Shown in pieces: positions 52,747 to 61,234 of a stretch of DNA of 61,234 nucleotides. Origin of the DNA: an uncultured Oscillospiraceae bacterium (GTDB lineage Bacteria > Bacillota > Clostridia > Oscillospirales > Oscillospiraceae). The position numbers and the translations under genes were made by a program. The stretch's first letter is position 1; each line of letters starts with the position of its first letter. The stretch spans positions 1 to 61,234 of the forward strand of contig CAKTMC010000014.1 of assembly GCA_934573735.1 (NCBI GenBank). Reading direction: 5' to 3'. A model generated the notes under the pieces. That model did not search any database. It was not told the DNA's origin and was given only the letters and a program-made list of their open reading frames with translations.

Positions 52747-53445
52747 ATGAGCGCATTTGCCCTCAAGCTCATTGCGCTTGCCGCAATGCTTATAGACCAC
52801 TGCGCTATCGTCCTCACGCCGCCGCATTATGCCCTGCTGCGCGGTGTGGGGCGTATTGCGTTCCCCCTGTTTGGCTTTCTCATCGCGGAGGGCTATGCGC
52901 ACACGCGCAGTCCTTGGCGCTATTTATGGCGTCTGCTGCTCTTTGCGCTCATCTCGCAGATTCCCTTTGCGCTTGTCGTCTCCTACCCCGAGGGCGGCAG
53001 TCGTGACCTGTCATATATCCCCGCCTCGCTCAACGTGTTCTTTACGCTTGCCGGGGGGCTGTCGCTGATAATGCTCCTCTCCGGCGCGGAAAAGCGCGGC
53101 TTCGGGCTTTTTGCGCTGCTTTCCGTTACGGCGCTGCTCCTGCTCTGCCTCAGCCGCTCGGACTACGGCTATGCGGGTGCGCTGCTGATAGCGCTCATGT
53201 ATTTTTCCCGGAGCAAGAGAATTTATCAGCTTCTTGCCCTCCTCATATGGGCGTTTTGGCAGTACGCGCTCAGTGCCGGCGCTGCCGGGAGCACGCTCTT
53301 TGCCTTCGCGCTTTTGTCCGGGATACCGATGCTTTTATATAACGGTCGGCGCGGCTGCGGCGCGGCGTGGGCAAAGTGGCTTTTCTATGCATTTTATCCC
53401 GCTCATCTGCTCATACTCGGACTTATAAAGATTTACATTTTATAA
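52747..53445 (+). CDS. TraX-like membrane protein
   Basis: 232 residues with about seven membrane helices and the family signatures KLIALAAMLIDHCAIV and GRIAFPLFGFLIAEGYAHTRS near the N-terminus. TraX of F plasmid is the pilin N-acetylase; chromosomal Firmicutes members are uncharacterised acyltransferase-like proteins. It is coupled to the HAD-IIA gene and precedes the lipase/acyltransferase fusion by 68 bases. Confidence 0.87.
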   Translation: MSAFALKLIALAAMLIDHCAIVLTPPHYALLRGVGRIAFPLFGFLIAEGYAHTRSPWRYLWRLLLFALISQIPFALVVSYPEGGSRDLSYIPASLNVFFTLAGGLSLIMLLSGAEKRGFGLFALLSVTALLLLCLSRSDYGYAGALLIALMYFSRSKRIYQLLALLIWAFWQYALSAGAAGSTLFAFALLSGIPMLLYNGRRGCGAAWAKWLFYAFYPAHLLILGLIKIYIL

Positions 53446-53513
53446 TTCTAATGCTATACTTAATAAATTAGAATAATATTTATACAAGCTGTTTACTAAA
53501 AGGATAGATCATT

Positions 53514-55682
53514 ATGGAGCTGCACGCAAAAACCGTCCGCTCACAACTTAATTTTTTCAAGCCCTTCGTTGCAGGCTGCTCCCTCGAGGTGACGCGCAAG
53601 GGGCAGGACAAGCTCGGCGAGCTGATGTCCGCCATTCACCGGCGCGAGGTCATGGTGCGTGACCACGACTTCGGGCGCTTTCAGGGCGCATGGATAATGC
53701 CGCGGGACGAGCGGCGCAGCGGCGTTGTGCTGTATCTCCACGGCGGCGGCTACACCTGCGGAAGTCTCGAATACGCCAAGGGCTTCGGCTCCACGCTTGC
53801 CTCCGAGGCGGGAGTGCGCGTGTTCTGCGCGGCATACCGGCTTGCGCCCGAAAACCGCTTCCCCGCCGCGCTCGACGATGCGCTTGAGAGCTTTGACTAT
53901 CTTATCCGCAAGGGCTACTCGCCAAAGCAGATAATGCTCTGCGGCGAAAGCGCCGGCGGCGGGCTTATCTTTGCGCTGTGCCTGAGATTAAAGCAGCTCG
54001 GCCGCCCGCTCCCCTGCGGTCTCATCGGAATATCCCCATGGTCGGATCTGACGGGCTCGGGCGAGTCCTACCGGACTAATCTGGAGGTTGACCCCTCGAT
54101 GACGCCGGAGCTTCTGCGCTTTTACGCCGAGTGCTACACCGACGAGCCGAAAAATCCGCTCTGCTCTCCCCTATTCGGCGATTTGAGCGGTATGCCGCCC
54201 TCCCTCCTCTTTGTCGGAGGGGACGAGGTCATGCTCGACGATACGCGCCTGCTGCATGAGCGGCTTGAGGCAAGCGGCTGCCGCAGCCGTATGATAATCG
54301 CGCCGGAGCGCTGGCACGCCTATGTGCTCTACTGTCTGAGCGAGAATATGCCCTCGGACTTCGATGCGATAAACAGGTTCATGGATAAAAACCTCTCCCC
54401 GGCGCGCAGTCTCCGCTGGATGAGGCTCGATAACGCGGCCAAGATTTATCCCGCCGCAAAGCGCCGCAACTGGAATAACTTCTTCCGCCTCTCGGCGGAG
54501 CTTACGGAGCCGGTGGATATAAACGTCCTGCGCTCGGCGCTCGACGTGACGGTGCGCCGCTTCCCGTCCATCGCCGTGAGGCTCCAGCCGGGTGCGTTCT
54601 GGTATTATCTTGAGCAGCTTCCCAAGGCGCCCGAGATACAAAATGAAAAGAGCTGTCCGCTTGCGCATATGCCCTTCGGCAAGGTGCGTGAATGTGCGCT
54701 GCGTGTGCTCGTCTACGAAAAGCGAAACCGTATCGCCGTGGAGTTTTTCCATGCGGTGACGGACGGCACCGGCGGCATGACCTTTTTCAAGACCCTGCTT
54801 GCCGAGTATATAAGCCAGAAATACGGCGTGACCGTGCCCGCGCAGGACGGAGTTCTCGGCCGCCTTGAGGAGCCGAGCGAGGAGGAGCTGGAGGACAGCT
54901 TCATCCGCTACGCCGGGGACGTCAAGGCCAGCCGCCGCGAGTCTACGGCATACCATCTCAGCGGCACGCCGGAGCCGGACGGCTTTAAGGATCTCATCAC
55001 GATGATGATATCGACCGACGAGATACGCGCGGTCGCAAGGTCGTATAATATAACGGTGACGGAGCTGCTGTGCGCGGCGATGATGCAGGCGATAATCAGG
55101 CTTCAGGCGAAAAAGGTGCCGCAGCGCAGCCGCCGCAAGCCGGTCAAGGTGCTCATACCCGTAAATCTGCGCCGTCTCTTCCCGAGCAAGAGCCTGCGGA
55201 ACTTTGCCTCGTATATCACGCCCGAGGTCGATCCGCGCATGGGCGATTACAGCTTTGAGGAGATATGCGCCATCGTCCACCACCGCATGGGGCTTGAGAA
55301 CAACCCGCAGTCGATGCGCGCAAAGTTTGCCGCAAACGTCGCAAGCGAGCAGTCCCCCGTGCTCAAGGTCATGCCGCTGTTTATAAAGAACATCGCAATG
55401 AAGGCGGTATTCGACATGGTCGGCGAGTGCAAGGCCTGCCTGTGCCTTTCAAACCTCGGCAACGTCAAGCTGCCGGAGATAATGGCGCAGTATATAGCGC
55501 GTATGGATTTTATCATCGGCGTGCAGGCGCGCGCCCCGCATGACTGCGGCGTGCTGTCCTGGAACGGGACGATGTATATAAACTGCATCCGGAACATTCA
55601 GGAGCCGGAGCTGGAGCTAAGCTTCTACGAGGTTTTGCGCTCACTCGGCATCCACGTCAAGGTCGAGAGCAACGAGCGCTGA
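53514..55682 (+). CDS. Fusion of HSL-type esterase and condensation-like acyltransferase
   Basis: 722 residues in two parts. Residues 1-~290 are an alpha/beta hydrolase of the hormone-sensitive-lipase type, with oxyanion motif HGGGY at 76-80, the nucleophile in GESAGG (S146), the acid in GGDEVMLDD (D237) and H268. Residues ~300-722 are a chloramphenicol-acetyltransferase-like (condensation/alcohol acetyltransferase) domain with HAVTDG at 413-418, the H-x-x-x-D-G catalytic motif. Both sites appear intact. No signal peptide is seen. It could couple ester or amide formation to hydrolysis on a small lipid-like product. The next gene, a zinc-ribbon membrane protein, is 55 bases away. Confidence 0.88.
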   Translation: MELHAKTVRSQLNFFKPFVAGCSLEVTRKGQDKLGELMSAIHRREVMVRDHDFGRFQGAWIMPRDERRSGVVLYLHGGGYTCGSLEYAKGFGSTLASEAGVRVFCAAYRLAPENRFPAALDDALESFDYLIRKGYSPKQIMLCGESAGGGLIFALCLRLKQLGRPLPCGLIGISPWSDLTGSGESYRTNLEVDPSMTPELLRFYAECYTDEPKNPLCSPLFGDLSGMPPSLLFVGGDEVMLDDTRLLHERLEASGCRSRMIIAPERWHAYVLYCLSENMPSDFDAINRFMDKNLSPARSLRWMRLDNAAKIYPAAKRRNWNNFFRLSAELTEPVDINVLRSALDVTVRRFPSIAVRLQPGAFWYYLEQLPKAPEIQNEKSCPLAHMPFGKVRECALRVLVYEKRNRIAVEFFHAVTDGTGGMTFFKTLLAEYISQKYGVTVPAQDGVLGRLEEPSEEELEDSFIRYAGDVKASRRESTAYHLSGTPEPDGFKDLITMMISTDEIRAVARSYNITVTELLCAAMMQAIIRLQAKKVPQRSRRKPVKVLIPVNLRRLFPSKSLRNFASYITPEVDPRMGDYSFEEICAIVHHRMGLENNPQSMRAKFAANVASEQSPVLKVMPLFIKNIAMKAVFDMVGECKACLCLSNLGNVKLPEIMAQYIARMDFIIGVQARAPHDCGVLSWNGTMYINCIRNIQEPELELSFYEVLRSLGIHVKVESNER

Positions 55683-55737
55683 TTTTGAGCCTGCCCCGGT
55701 GCCTGACGATAATATTTGACTCAAAGGAGAGAGCTAT

Positions 55738-56436
55738 ATGTACTGCGTAAAATGCGGCGTTGAGCTTGCGGACAGCGAAAAGCTGTGTCCGCTCTGCGGC
55801 ACGCGGGTATTTCATCCCGATATGCCCCGGCGTGACGGTGAGCCCCCCTTCCCGCCCGATGAGCGGCTGCGCCCAGAGGACGTCAATCGCTCGGGTCTGC
55901 TCTTTGTGCTGACCGTTCTGACGCTCCTGCCGGCGGTGCTGTGCATCATATGCGACTGGCGCATAAACGGCGCTATCGTCTGGTCGGGCTACGCTGCGGG
56001 CGGCGTGCTGCTGCTTTATATCATCGTGCTGCTGCCGCTCTGGTTTACAAAGCCGAACCCCGTGATATTTGTCCCCGCCGACTTTGCCGCCGTAGCGCTG
56101 TATCTTCTGTACATCAATTTTGCCACGGGCGGTCACTGGTATCTCAGCTTCGCCCTGCCCATCACCGCCGCCATCGCGCTGATAATAACGGCCGTGGTCA
56201 CGCTGATGCGCTATGTGCCGGGTGCGGCGCTGTATATCTTCGGCGGCGCGCTGATACTCGGCGGCGGACTTACGGTGCTCATCGAGTTTCTGCTGCACGT
56301 CACCTTCGGCATTCGGCGCGCCTTCTTCTGGTCGCTCTATCCGCTTGCCGCCGGGGTACTGCTCGGCGTGATGCTGCTCGTCATCGCCATCTGCAAGCCC
56401 CTCCGCCGCTCCCTGCACCGTAAATTCTTTATATGA
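55738..56436 (+). CDS. Zinc-ribbon membrane protein (DUF6320-like)
   Basis: 232 residues. The N-terminus has a CxxC...CxxC zinc ribbon (MYCVKCGVEL...LCPLCGTRV), then a short Pro-rich linker and about six membrane helices, with a basic end KPLRRSLHRKFFI. The architecture matches DUF6320-type proteins often found beside alcohol-acetyltransferase-like genes. AAAGGAGAG precedes the start. It likely forms a unit with the fusion gene upstream; the role is unknown. Confidence 0.82.
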   Translation: MYCVKCGVELADSEKLCPLCGTRVFHPDMPRRDGEPPFPPDERLRPEDVNRSGLLFVLTVLTLLPAVLCIICDWRINGAIVWSGYAAGGVLLLYIIVLLPLWFTKPNPVIFVPADFAAVALYLLYINFATGGHWYLSFALPITAAIALIITAVVTLMRYVPGAALYIFGGALILGGGLTVLIEFLLHVTFGIRRAFFWSLYPLAAGVLLGVMLLVIAICKPLRRSLHRKFFI

Positions 56437-56445
56437 TATAATGTG

Positions 56446-56486
56446 AAAGCAGTCCGGTATCGCAGCAGCGATACCGGACTGCTTTT
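56446..56486 (+). terminator. Terminator after the zinc-ribbon membrane gene
   Basis: aagcagtccggtatcgc and its complement (17-bp arms) around agca, ending in TTTT. Confidence 0.9.
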
Positions 56487-56514
56487 GTCGGGGGGATGGG
56501 GGCTTTGATTGCAG

Positions 56515-57835
56515 CCTACACCCTTGGCGCCCCTTTTAGGGGAGCTGGCGCGGAGCGCCTGAGGGGTCGCCATGGCTGAGGGAGTGCCGATAGGGAAAAG
56601 AATGGTCGGTACTGCGTTCTGTCTTTTCCGCTCTGCGCCGCGTCCTACCTCGGCGACCCCTTTCCCCAGTGTGCGCACTGGGGACTTCCCCTAAGAGGGG
56701 CAGCGCTTCGCGGCATTGTCGAAATCGGCGCGGAAGACCTAATTAACCTGTCATTGCGAGACCATTCCGCAGAATGGTCGTGGCAATCCGCATCCCCTTG
56801 GGACTGTGTGTAGTCTTAGTGCGGCGTAAGGGAGAACGGATTCCCACGTCGGGCTTCGCCCTCCTCGGAATGACGGAGGTTGGGTGGGCTGGTTGCGGCG
56901 ATTTTACATTGTGTGTCGTCCACGCCCTTGGCGCCCCTTTTAGGGGAGCTGGCGCGGAGCGCCTGAGGGGTCTCCATGGCTGAGAGACTGCCAATAGGGA
57001 AAAGAATGGTCTGCACTGCGTTCTGTCTTTTCCCTCTTGCACCGCAACCTACCCCGGAGACCCCTTTCCCCAGTGTGCGCACTGGGGACTTCCCCTAAAA
57101 GGGGCAGCGCCCTGCGGTTTTGTCTAAACCGGCGCATAAGACTCAACTGACCTGTCATTGCGAGACCAGTGCGAACACTGGTCGTGGGAATCCGCATCTC
57201 CTTGGGAATGTGCATAGTCATAGCGCGGCGTTAAGGAGAAACGGATTCCCACGTCGGGCTTCGCCCTCCTCGGAATGACAGGTTGCTTAGGTTGGCTGCG
57301 GCGTTTTCTGCATGGTTCATTGCGGAAGAAGTATAATCCAGCGCGGGGCGGTTTTCGTCCACGCCCTTGGCGCCCCTTTTAGGGGAGCTGGCGAGCGATA
57401 GCGAGACTGAGGGGTCGCCATGGCTGTGGGAGTGCCAAGAGGGAAAAGAAATGTCTGTACTGCGTTCTGTCTTTTCCGGTCTGCACCGCGTCCTACCTCG
57501 GAGACCCCTTTCCCCAGTGTGCGCACTGGGGACTTCCCCTAAGAGGGGCAGCGCTCCGCGGTTTTGTCGAAATCGACGCGTAAGACTGAACTGACCTGTC
57601 ATTGCGAGACCAGTGCGAACACTGGTCGTGGCAATCCGCATCCCCTTGGGACTGTGTATAATCTAAGTGCGGCGTAAGGAGAAACGGATTCCCACGTCGG
57701 GCTTCGCCCTCCTCGGAATGACGGAGGTGGGAGTGAGCGGGTTGCGCCGATTTTTGCATTGTGCGTGTCGTCTACGCCCTTGGCGCCCCTTTTAGGGGAG
57801 CTGTCGAGCGATAGCGAGACTGAGGGGTACAAGTA
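56515..57835 (+). repeat. Tandem array of A-B repeat units (three full, one partial)
   Basis: Module A starts near 56518, 56921, 57358 and 57771, so the unit length is ~403-437 bases. Module B copies run about 56750-56880, 57153-57280 and 57595-57725. Each B copy has inverted ends (cctgtcattgcgag and ctcggaatgac) and an internal inverted pair. The segment between cattgcgag and gtggcaatccg is a small hairpin with different sequence between copies. The array is non-coding. Confidence 0.88.
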
Positions 57836-57843
57836 ATCCCTCG

Positions 57844-58491
57844 TCAGGCCTTGAGCAGCTTCTCAAGCTCCTCGGCGCTGTCCGCAAGGCATACCGCACC
57901 GGCGGCGACAAGGCTCTCCCTGCTGCGGAAGCCCCAGCTCACGCTTATGCACGGAATTCCCGCGTTTTTCGCCGTGAGTATATCCACCTCGGAGTCTCCG
58001 ACGTAGACCGCGTTCTCCTTTGTCTCGCCCATGAGTTTCAGCGCTGCCTCGACAGTGTCCGGCCACGGCTTACGCCGCACCCCGGCGCTCTCGCCGACCG
58101 CCGTCTCAAGAAGGCCGGGGAAAAACAGCCCGGCAAGCTCCTTGACCGACTCGTCCGGCTTATTCGAGACGATGGCAAGCCGATAGCCCGCGTCCTTGAG
58201 CCTATGCAGCAGCTCCGGAATACCCTCATAGGGACGGGTCTTGACGCTGCAATGGGCAGCGTACCAGGGCTTATAAAAATCAAGTATCTTATCGACCGTG
58301 TCACTGTCCGCTCCGGGCGCGGCCTGCTCGATGAGTCTGCGGGAGGCGTTGCCGACATAGCGCCGAGTCTCGTCGAGCGTTATCAGCGGGTAGCCGAACT
58401 GCGCGAGAGAATAATTCACGCTGTCGCAGAGGTCGGGCAGAGTGTTGAGCACGGTGCCGTCCATGTCTAACAATATGGTCCTGTATTTCAT
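57844..58491 (-). CDS. HAD phosphatase, phosphoglycolate phosphatase/PpaX-like
   Basis: A 215-residue HAD-superfamily hydrolase with the C1 cap. Motif I is LLDMDGTVLNT, motif II SNKP, motif III/IV RKPWPDTV...YVGDSEVD. This matches the Gph/PpaX group acting on phosphoglycolate, pyrophosphate or other small phosphates. I chose ATG 58491, with GGAG 8 bases upstream, over the TTG one codon earlier. It ends at the border of the repeat array. Single gene. Confidence 0.88.
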   Translation of the reverse strand: MKYRTILLDMDGTVLNTLPDLCDSVNYSLAQFGYPLITLDETRRYVGNASRRLIEQAAPGADSDTVDKILDFYKPWYAAHCSVKTRPYEGIPELLHRLKDAGYRLAIVSNKPDESVKELAGLFFPGLLETAVGESAGVRRKPWPDTVEAALKLMGETKENAVYVGDSEVDILTAKNAGIPCISVSWGFRSRESLVAAGAVCLADSAEELEKLLKA

Positions 58492-58665
58492 CAAATCAGC
58501 TCCGTTTATACAAAATCTAATTTATCTTTAATATAATACACCAATACGCGGCTCTGTTCAAGCTTGCGTTTTTGACGGAAATGTGGTATAAATGGTGAAT
58601 ACAAGGCGTAAAAAATGCCGATTTTTAGACCGGGTGGGGCGTGTTCTCAGCCAGTCAGGAGAAAT

Positions 58666-59814
58666 ATGACTAAGCTCAAAAAATTTGCCGCGGCGCTTCT
58701 GTGTGCCTGTGCGCTGCTGCTCTGTGCCTGCGCGGGCACGGCTACGGAGCCTGACGAGCAGCATCAGCTCAAGCTCTGGTATCTGGAGTCTTCGCCGATG
58801 GCGGAAAATCTTATAGCGCTGTCCGAGCAGTTCAATGTCTCCGGCAGTGAGTTTTGGGTCGTGCCGCGCGCCTTCAAGAGCGAAAACGAGCTTGCGGAGG
58901 CCTTTAACAGCGGGCATCCCGACCTGCTCCTCTGCGGGCATGAGCGTGCCTTTGCGCTTTTTTCGCAGGATAAGCTTACGGACCTTGCTCCGACGCTCGG
59001 TGACGCCGCGCCGAGCTTTCTGGACGGAATGGATAATTATTCGCTCAGCGTGGGGCGCAGCTACTTTCCCCTCGGCGCGCAGACCCAGCTTCTCTATGTA
59101 AACGGCGCGGCCTTTGCCGCCTCGGAGATAGGCGCGGGCGTGGGCGACGCCGCCTTTGGGACGATAGAGTCGCTGTGTACCATGGCGACGGCATACGGGC
59201 GCAGCACGGGCGAGGTATTCATGACGGCGGACTCCTTTGCGGACATATTTTATAACTGTCTTTTGCAGCACGGCGGCGCGTTCACCGGCGACTCACAGGA
59301 GGACGCGCAGGACGAGGGCTACAAAAAGCTATACAATCTCCTTGCGGACGCGGCGTATAACCACGGTTTACGCGCATTTTCCGCAAACGGTGCGCGGCTT
59401 GTCGAGCAGGGCAGCGTCGTATGTGCGCTTCTGCACTCCTCGCAGCTCGGCGCTGAGCCTCCGGAGGGAATGCGTATCTATCCCTTCCCCGGCGTTTCAG
59501 GGGGCGAGAATATGTGCAGCGCGGAGCTTTTCGGGCTTGCGGTGACGACGCGCGCGGCGGAAAAGCTTGTGGGTGCGGCGGAGTTTATCGGCTGGCTGTG
59601 TGAGCCGGGGCGCTATACGGAGTCGGCGCTGAAAAACGGCTGCATCCCGCTTATCTCGAACGCACGCTACACCGGAAACGCGGAGCTTCAGAGCACGCTT
59701 ATGGATATTTATGCAAACAAGCATCTCTATCTTGCCGCAGCGGACAGCGGATATTATAAAAACCGTGAGGCCTTTGACGAAAGCTTTGCCGCCGCGCTTG
59801 AATTGTTCTATTGA
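58666..59814 (+). CDS. Extracellular solute-binding lipoprotein (SBP family 1-like)
   Basis: 382 residues from ATG 58666 (TCAGGAGA upstream). An N-terminal signal with a lipobox-like end (LLLCAC) suggests a lipid-anchored lipoprotein. The mature part resembles sugar-type ABC-transporter binding proteins, with ALSEQFNVSGSEFWV at the N-terminal lobe and the late FIGWLCEPGRYTES region. No permease or ATPase gene is adjacent, so it is either an orphan or serves a remote transporter. The ligand is unknown. It precedes hypB by 41 bases. Confidence 0.82.
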   Translation: MTKLKKFAAALLCACALLLCACAGTATEPDEQHQLKLWYLESSPMAENLIALSEQFNVSGSEFWVVPRAFKSENELAEAFNSGHPDLLLCGHERAFALFSQDKLTDLAPTLGDAAPSFLDGMDNYSLSVGRSYFPLGAQTQLLYVNGAAFAASEIGAGVGDAAFGTIESLCTMATAYGRSTGEVFMTADSFADIFYNCLLQHGGAFTGDSQEDAQDEGYKKLYNLLADAAYNHGLRAFSANGARLVEQGSVVCALLHSSQLGAEPPEGMRIYPFPGVSGGENMCSAELFGLAVTTRAAEKLVGAAEFIGWLCEPGRYTESALKNGCIPLISNARYTGNAELQSTLMDIYANKHLYLAAADSGYYKNREAFDESFAAALELFY

Positions 59815-59855
59815 CTGTGATATGATAAAATATATTATTATTCGGAGGTAATAAA

Positions 59856-60527
59856 ATGGACGGCTTCAAGGTTCTGGAAATAAAAAAGAGCGTATTTGAA
59901 AGCAACGACCGCGAGGCGGATATTCTCCGCAAGGAGCTAAAGCGCGACCGCACCTTCCTGCTTAATCTCATGTCCTCGCCCGGCAGCGGCAAGACCACGA
60001 CCCTCAAGGCGACGATAGCGGCACTCAAGGACGAGCTGCGCATCGGCGTTATGGAGGCGGATATCGACTCTGACGTGGACGCGGCGACCATCGAAAAGAC
60101 CGGCGCAAAGGTCATTCAGCTTCACACCGGCGGTATGTGCCATCTGGACGCGGGCATGACGCGGCAGGGGCTTGAGGGGCTCGGCTGCGAGGATATCGAC
60201 CTTGCGATACTGGAGAACGTCGGCAATCTGGTCTGCCCTGCGGAGTTTGACACGGGCTCGGTCAAAAACGCGATGATACTCTCCGTTCCCGAGGGCGATG
60301 ACAAGCCGCTCAAGTACCCGCTGATGTTCTCGATTTGCGACGTGCTGCTTATAAATAAGATCGACGTGCTGCCCTACTTCGACTTTGACCTTGAGGCCTG
60401 TGAGAAGTATGTCCGCAGACTCAATCCCAACATCAAGATCATCCCCATCTCTGCGCGTACCGGCGAGGGCATCGCCGAGTGGGCGGAGTGGCTTCGCTCT
60501 GCGGTCAAGGACTGGATAGAGGAGTAA
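59856..60527 (+). CDS. hypB: Hydrogenase nickel-incorporation GTPase HypB
   Basis: A 223-residue SIMIBI-class GTPase that, with HypA, delivers Ni2+ to [NiFe]-hydrogenase (or urease). Signatures: P-loop SSPGSGKTTTL, metal/switch region MEADIDSDVDA, HTGGMCHLDAGM with the Cys-His metal site, ENVGNLVCPAEFD, and NKIDVLP as the base motif. It lacks the N-terminal His-rich or CxxCGC metal-storage extension. CGGAGG precedes the start. HypA and hydrogenase genes are not in the window. Confidence 0.93.
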   Translation: MDGFKVLEIKKSVFESNDREADILRKELKRDRTFLLNLMSSPGSGKTTTLKATIAALKDELRIGVMEADIDSDVDAATIEKTGAKVIQLHTGGMCHLDAGMTRQGLEGLGCEDIDLAILENVGNLVCPAEFDTGSVKNAMILSVPEGDDKPLKYPLMFSICDVLLINKIDVLPYFDFDLEACEKYVRRLNPNIKIIPISARTGEGIAEWAEWLRSAVKDWIEE

Positions 60528-60548
60528 GCTTAGATTTTTATTTGCTTG

Positions 60549-60594
60549 AGCTCCCCCCGTCGGCTGGTATCAGCCGACGGGGGGAGCTTTTTTG
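60549..60594 (+). terminator. Terminator of hypB
   Basis: 18-bp perfect arms (60549-60566 with 60571-60588) around gtat, followed by T's. Confidence 0.93.
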
Positions 60595-60611
60595 CGGGAA
60601 GTTCGGCTTTG

Positions 60612-61234
60612 CCGCGAAGCGCTGCCCCTCTTAGGGGAAGTCCCCAGTGCGCACACTGGGGAAAGGGGTCGCCGGAGTCAGATTAGAGCCGGAGGAAAAA
60701 GACAGAACGCAGTGCGGACATTTCTTTTCCTCATTGGCAGTTTCTCTGCCATGGAGACCCCTCAGTCACCTTCGGTGACAGCTCCCCTAAAAGGGGCGCC
60801 AAGGGCGAAGTATAAATCATCGCAACCAGCCTACCAAACCACCGTCATTCTCCCTAAAGGGACTAGGCGGCAGAGCCGCCGTCGCGAGAGGGCGAAGCCC
60901 GACGTGGGAATCCGTTTCTCCTTACGCCGCACTAAGATTATACACGCTCCCAAGGGGATGCGGATTGCCACGTCGCTCGTCCCTCGCTCCTCGCAATGAC
61001 AGGTTATTTCAGTCTTCCGCGCCGGTTTCAGCTTTGTGCATTGCGGAAGCGGTATAAATCGGCGCAACTCGCAAAAAACCACCGCCGTCATTCCGAGGAG
61101 GGCGAAGCCCGACGTGGGAATCCGTTTCTCCTTACGCCGCACTAAAATTATACACGCTCCCAAGGGGATGCGGATTGCCACGTCGCTCGTCCCTCGCTCC
61201 TCGCAATGACAGGTTAGTTAGGTCTTTAGCGCCG
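60612..61234 (-). repeat. Interspersed repeat cluster IV, reverse orientation
   Basis: Module A reversed (about 60612-60812), module B reversed (about 60842-61003) and a second B (about 61083-61212). The B copies have inserts such as 'gtcgctcgtccctcgctcc' in the variable hairpin position. It runs to the window end. No gene is supported. Confidence 0.82.

Noticed and set aside
56515..57835. CRISPR array or degenerate transposon
   Set aside because: Units of ~400 bp without regular spacers, no transposase reading frame.

Overview
The window looks like a chromosome segment of a GC-rich, spore-forming member of the Bacillota, most likely class Clostridia, order Oscillospirales. The evidence is a full-length spoIIE, a CIRCE-controlled groESL operon, strong AGGAGG-type ribosome binding sites, TTGACA/TATAAT promoters, CCA-encoding tRNA genes, and a GGGtGRT/NifU-like gene pair typical of Clostridia. 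No integrase, transposase, phage structural gene, rRNA or CRISPR array was seen.

Layout. 1-770: interspersed repeats. 834-6738 (minus): trmL, then pgk, tpiA and gpmI, then a NifU-like scaffold and a GGGtGRT protein. 6982-10389 (plus): a radical SAM activase-like protein and a feoA-feoB-small Cys-rich protein operon behind a 13-bp-arm palindromic operator. 10752-25560 (plus): an eight-gene accessory operon encoding a secreted/anchored vWA protein, a giant tubulin-like GTPase, two unrecognised proteins, a zinc-ribbon GTPase, a GAP1-like helical membrane protein, a membrane-anchored transglutaminase-like protein and a small membrane protein. 25620-25823: tRNA-Gly and tRNA-Leu. 26077-31632 (minus): vWA protein, macrodomain protein, Ogg-type DNA glycosylase, a small membrane protein and spoIIE.

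31965-40118 (plus): a second, more A/T-rich accessory operon. It has a long structured leader, a small membrane protein, an Lgt-like membrane enzyme, a 1052-residue HerA/VirB4-like ATPase, an Ig-like membrane protein, a ParB-fold protein and a DNA/RNA non-specific endonuclease. The last two share a repeated K-x-K-L-[D/E] motif. 40129-44794 (minus): LOG protein, SGNH-like protein, divergent EF-G paralogue, rhomboid-like membrane protein. 44985-51182 (plus): rlmB, a large pseudo-P-type-ATPase, an array of hairpins, groES-groEL. 51297-51685 (minus): tRNA-Cys, -Gly, -Phe, -Val. 51969-56436 (plus): HAD-IIA phosphatase, TraX-like protein, a lipase/acyltransferase fusion and a zinc-ribbon membrane protein. 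56515-57835: tandem repeat units. 57844-60527: HAD phosphatase, solute-binding lipoprotein, hypB. 60612-61234: repeats again.

The two accessory operons are the best candidates for undescribed systems. The first combines a tubulin-like polymer former, a P-loop GTPase and its putative membrane-bound partner with extracytoplasmic vWA and transglutaminase domains, which suggests an envelope-spanning, nucleotide-controlled machine. The second combines a motor ATPase, membrane proteins and two nuclease-like effectors with a shared N-terminal motif, which suggests an effector-handling or export system. Both functional readings are inference; the gene content and motifs are visible in the sequence.
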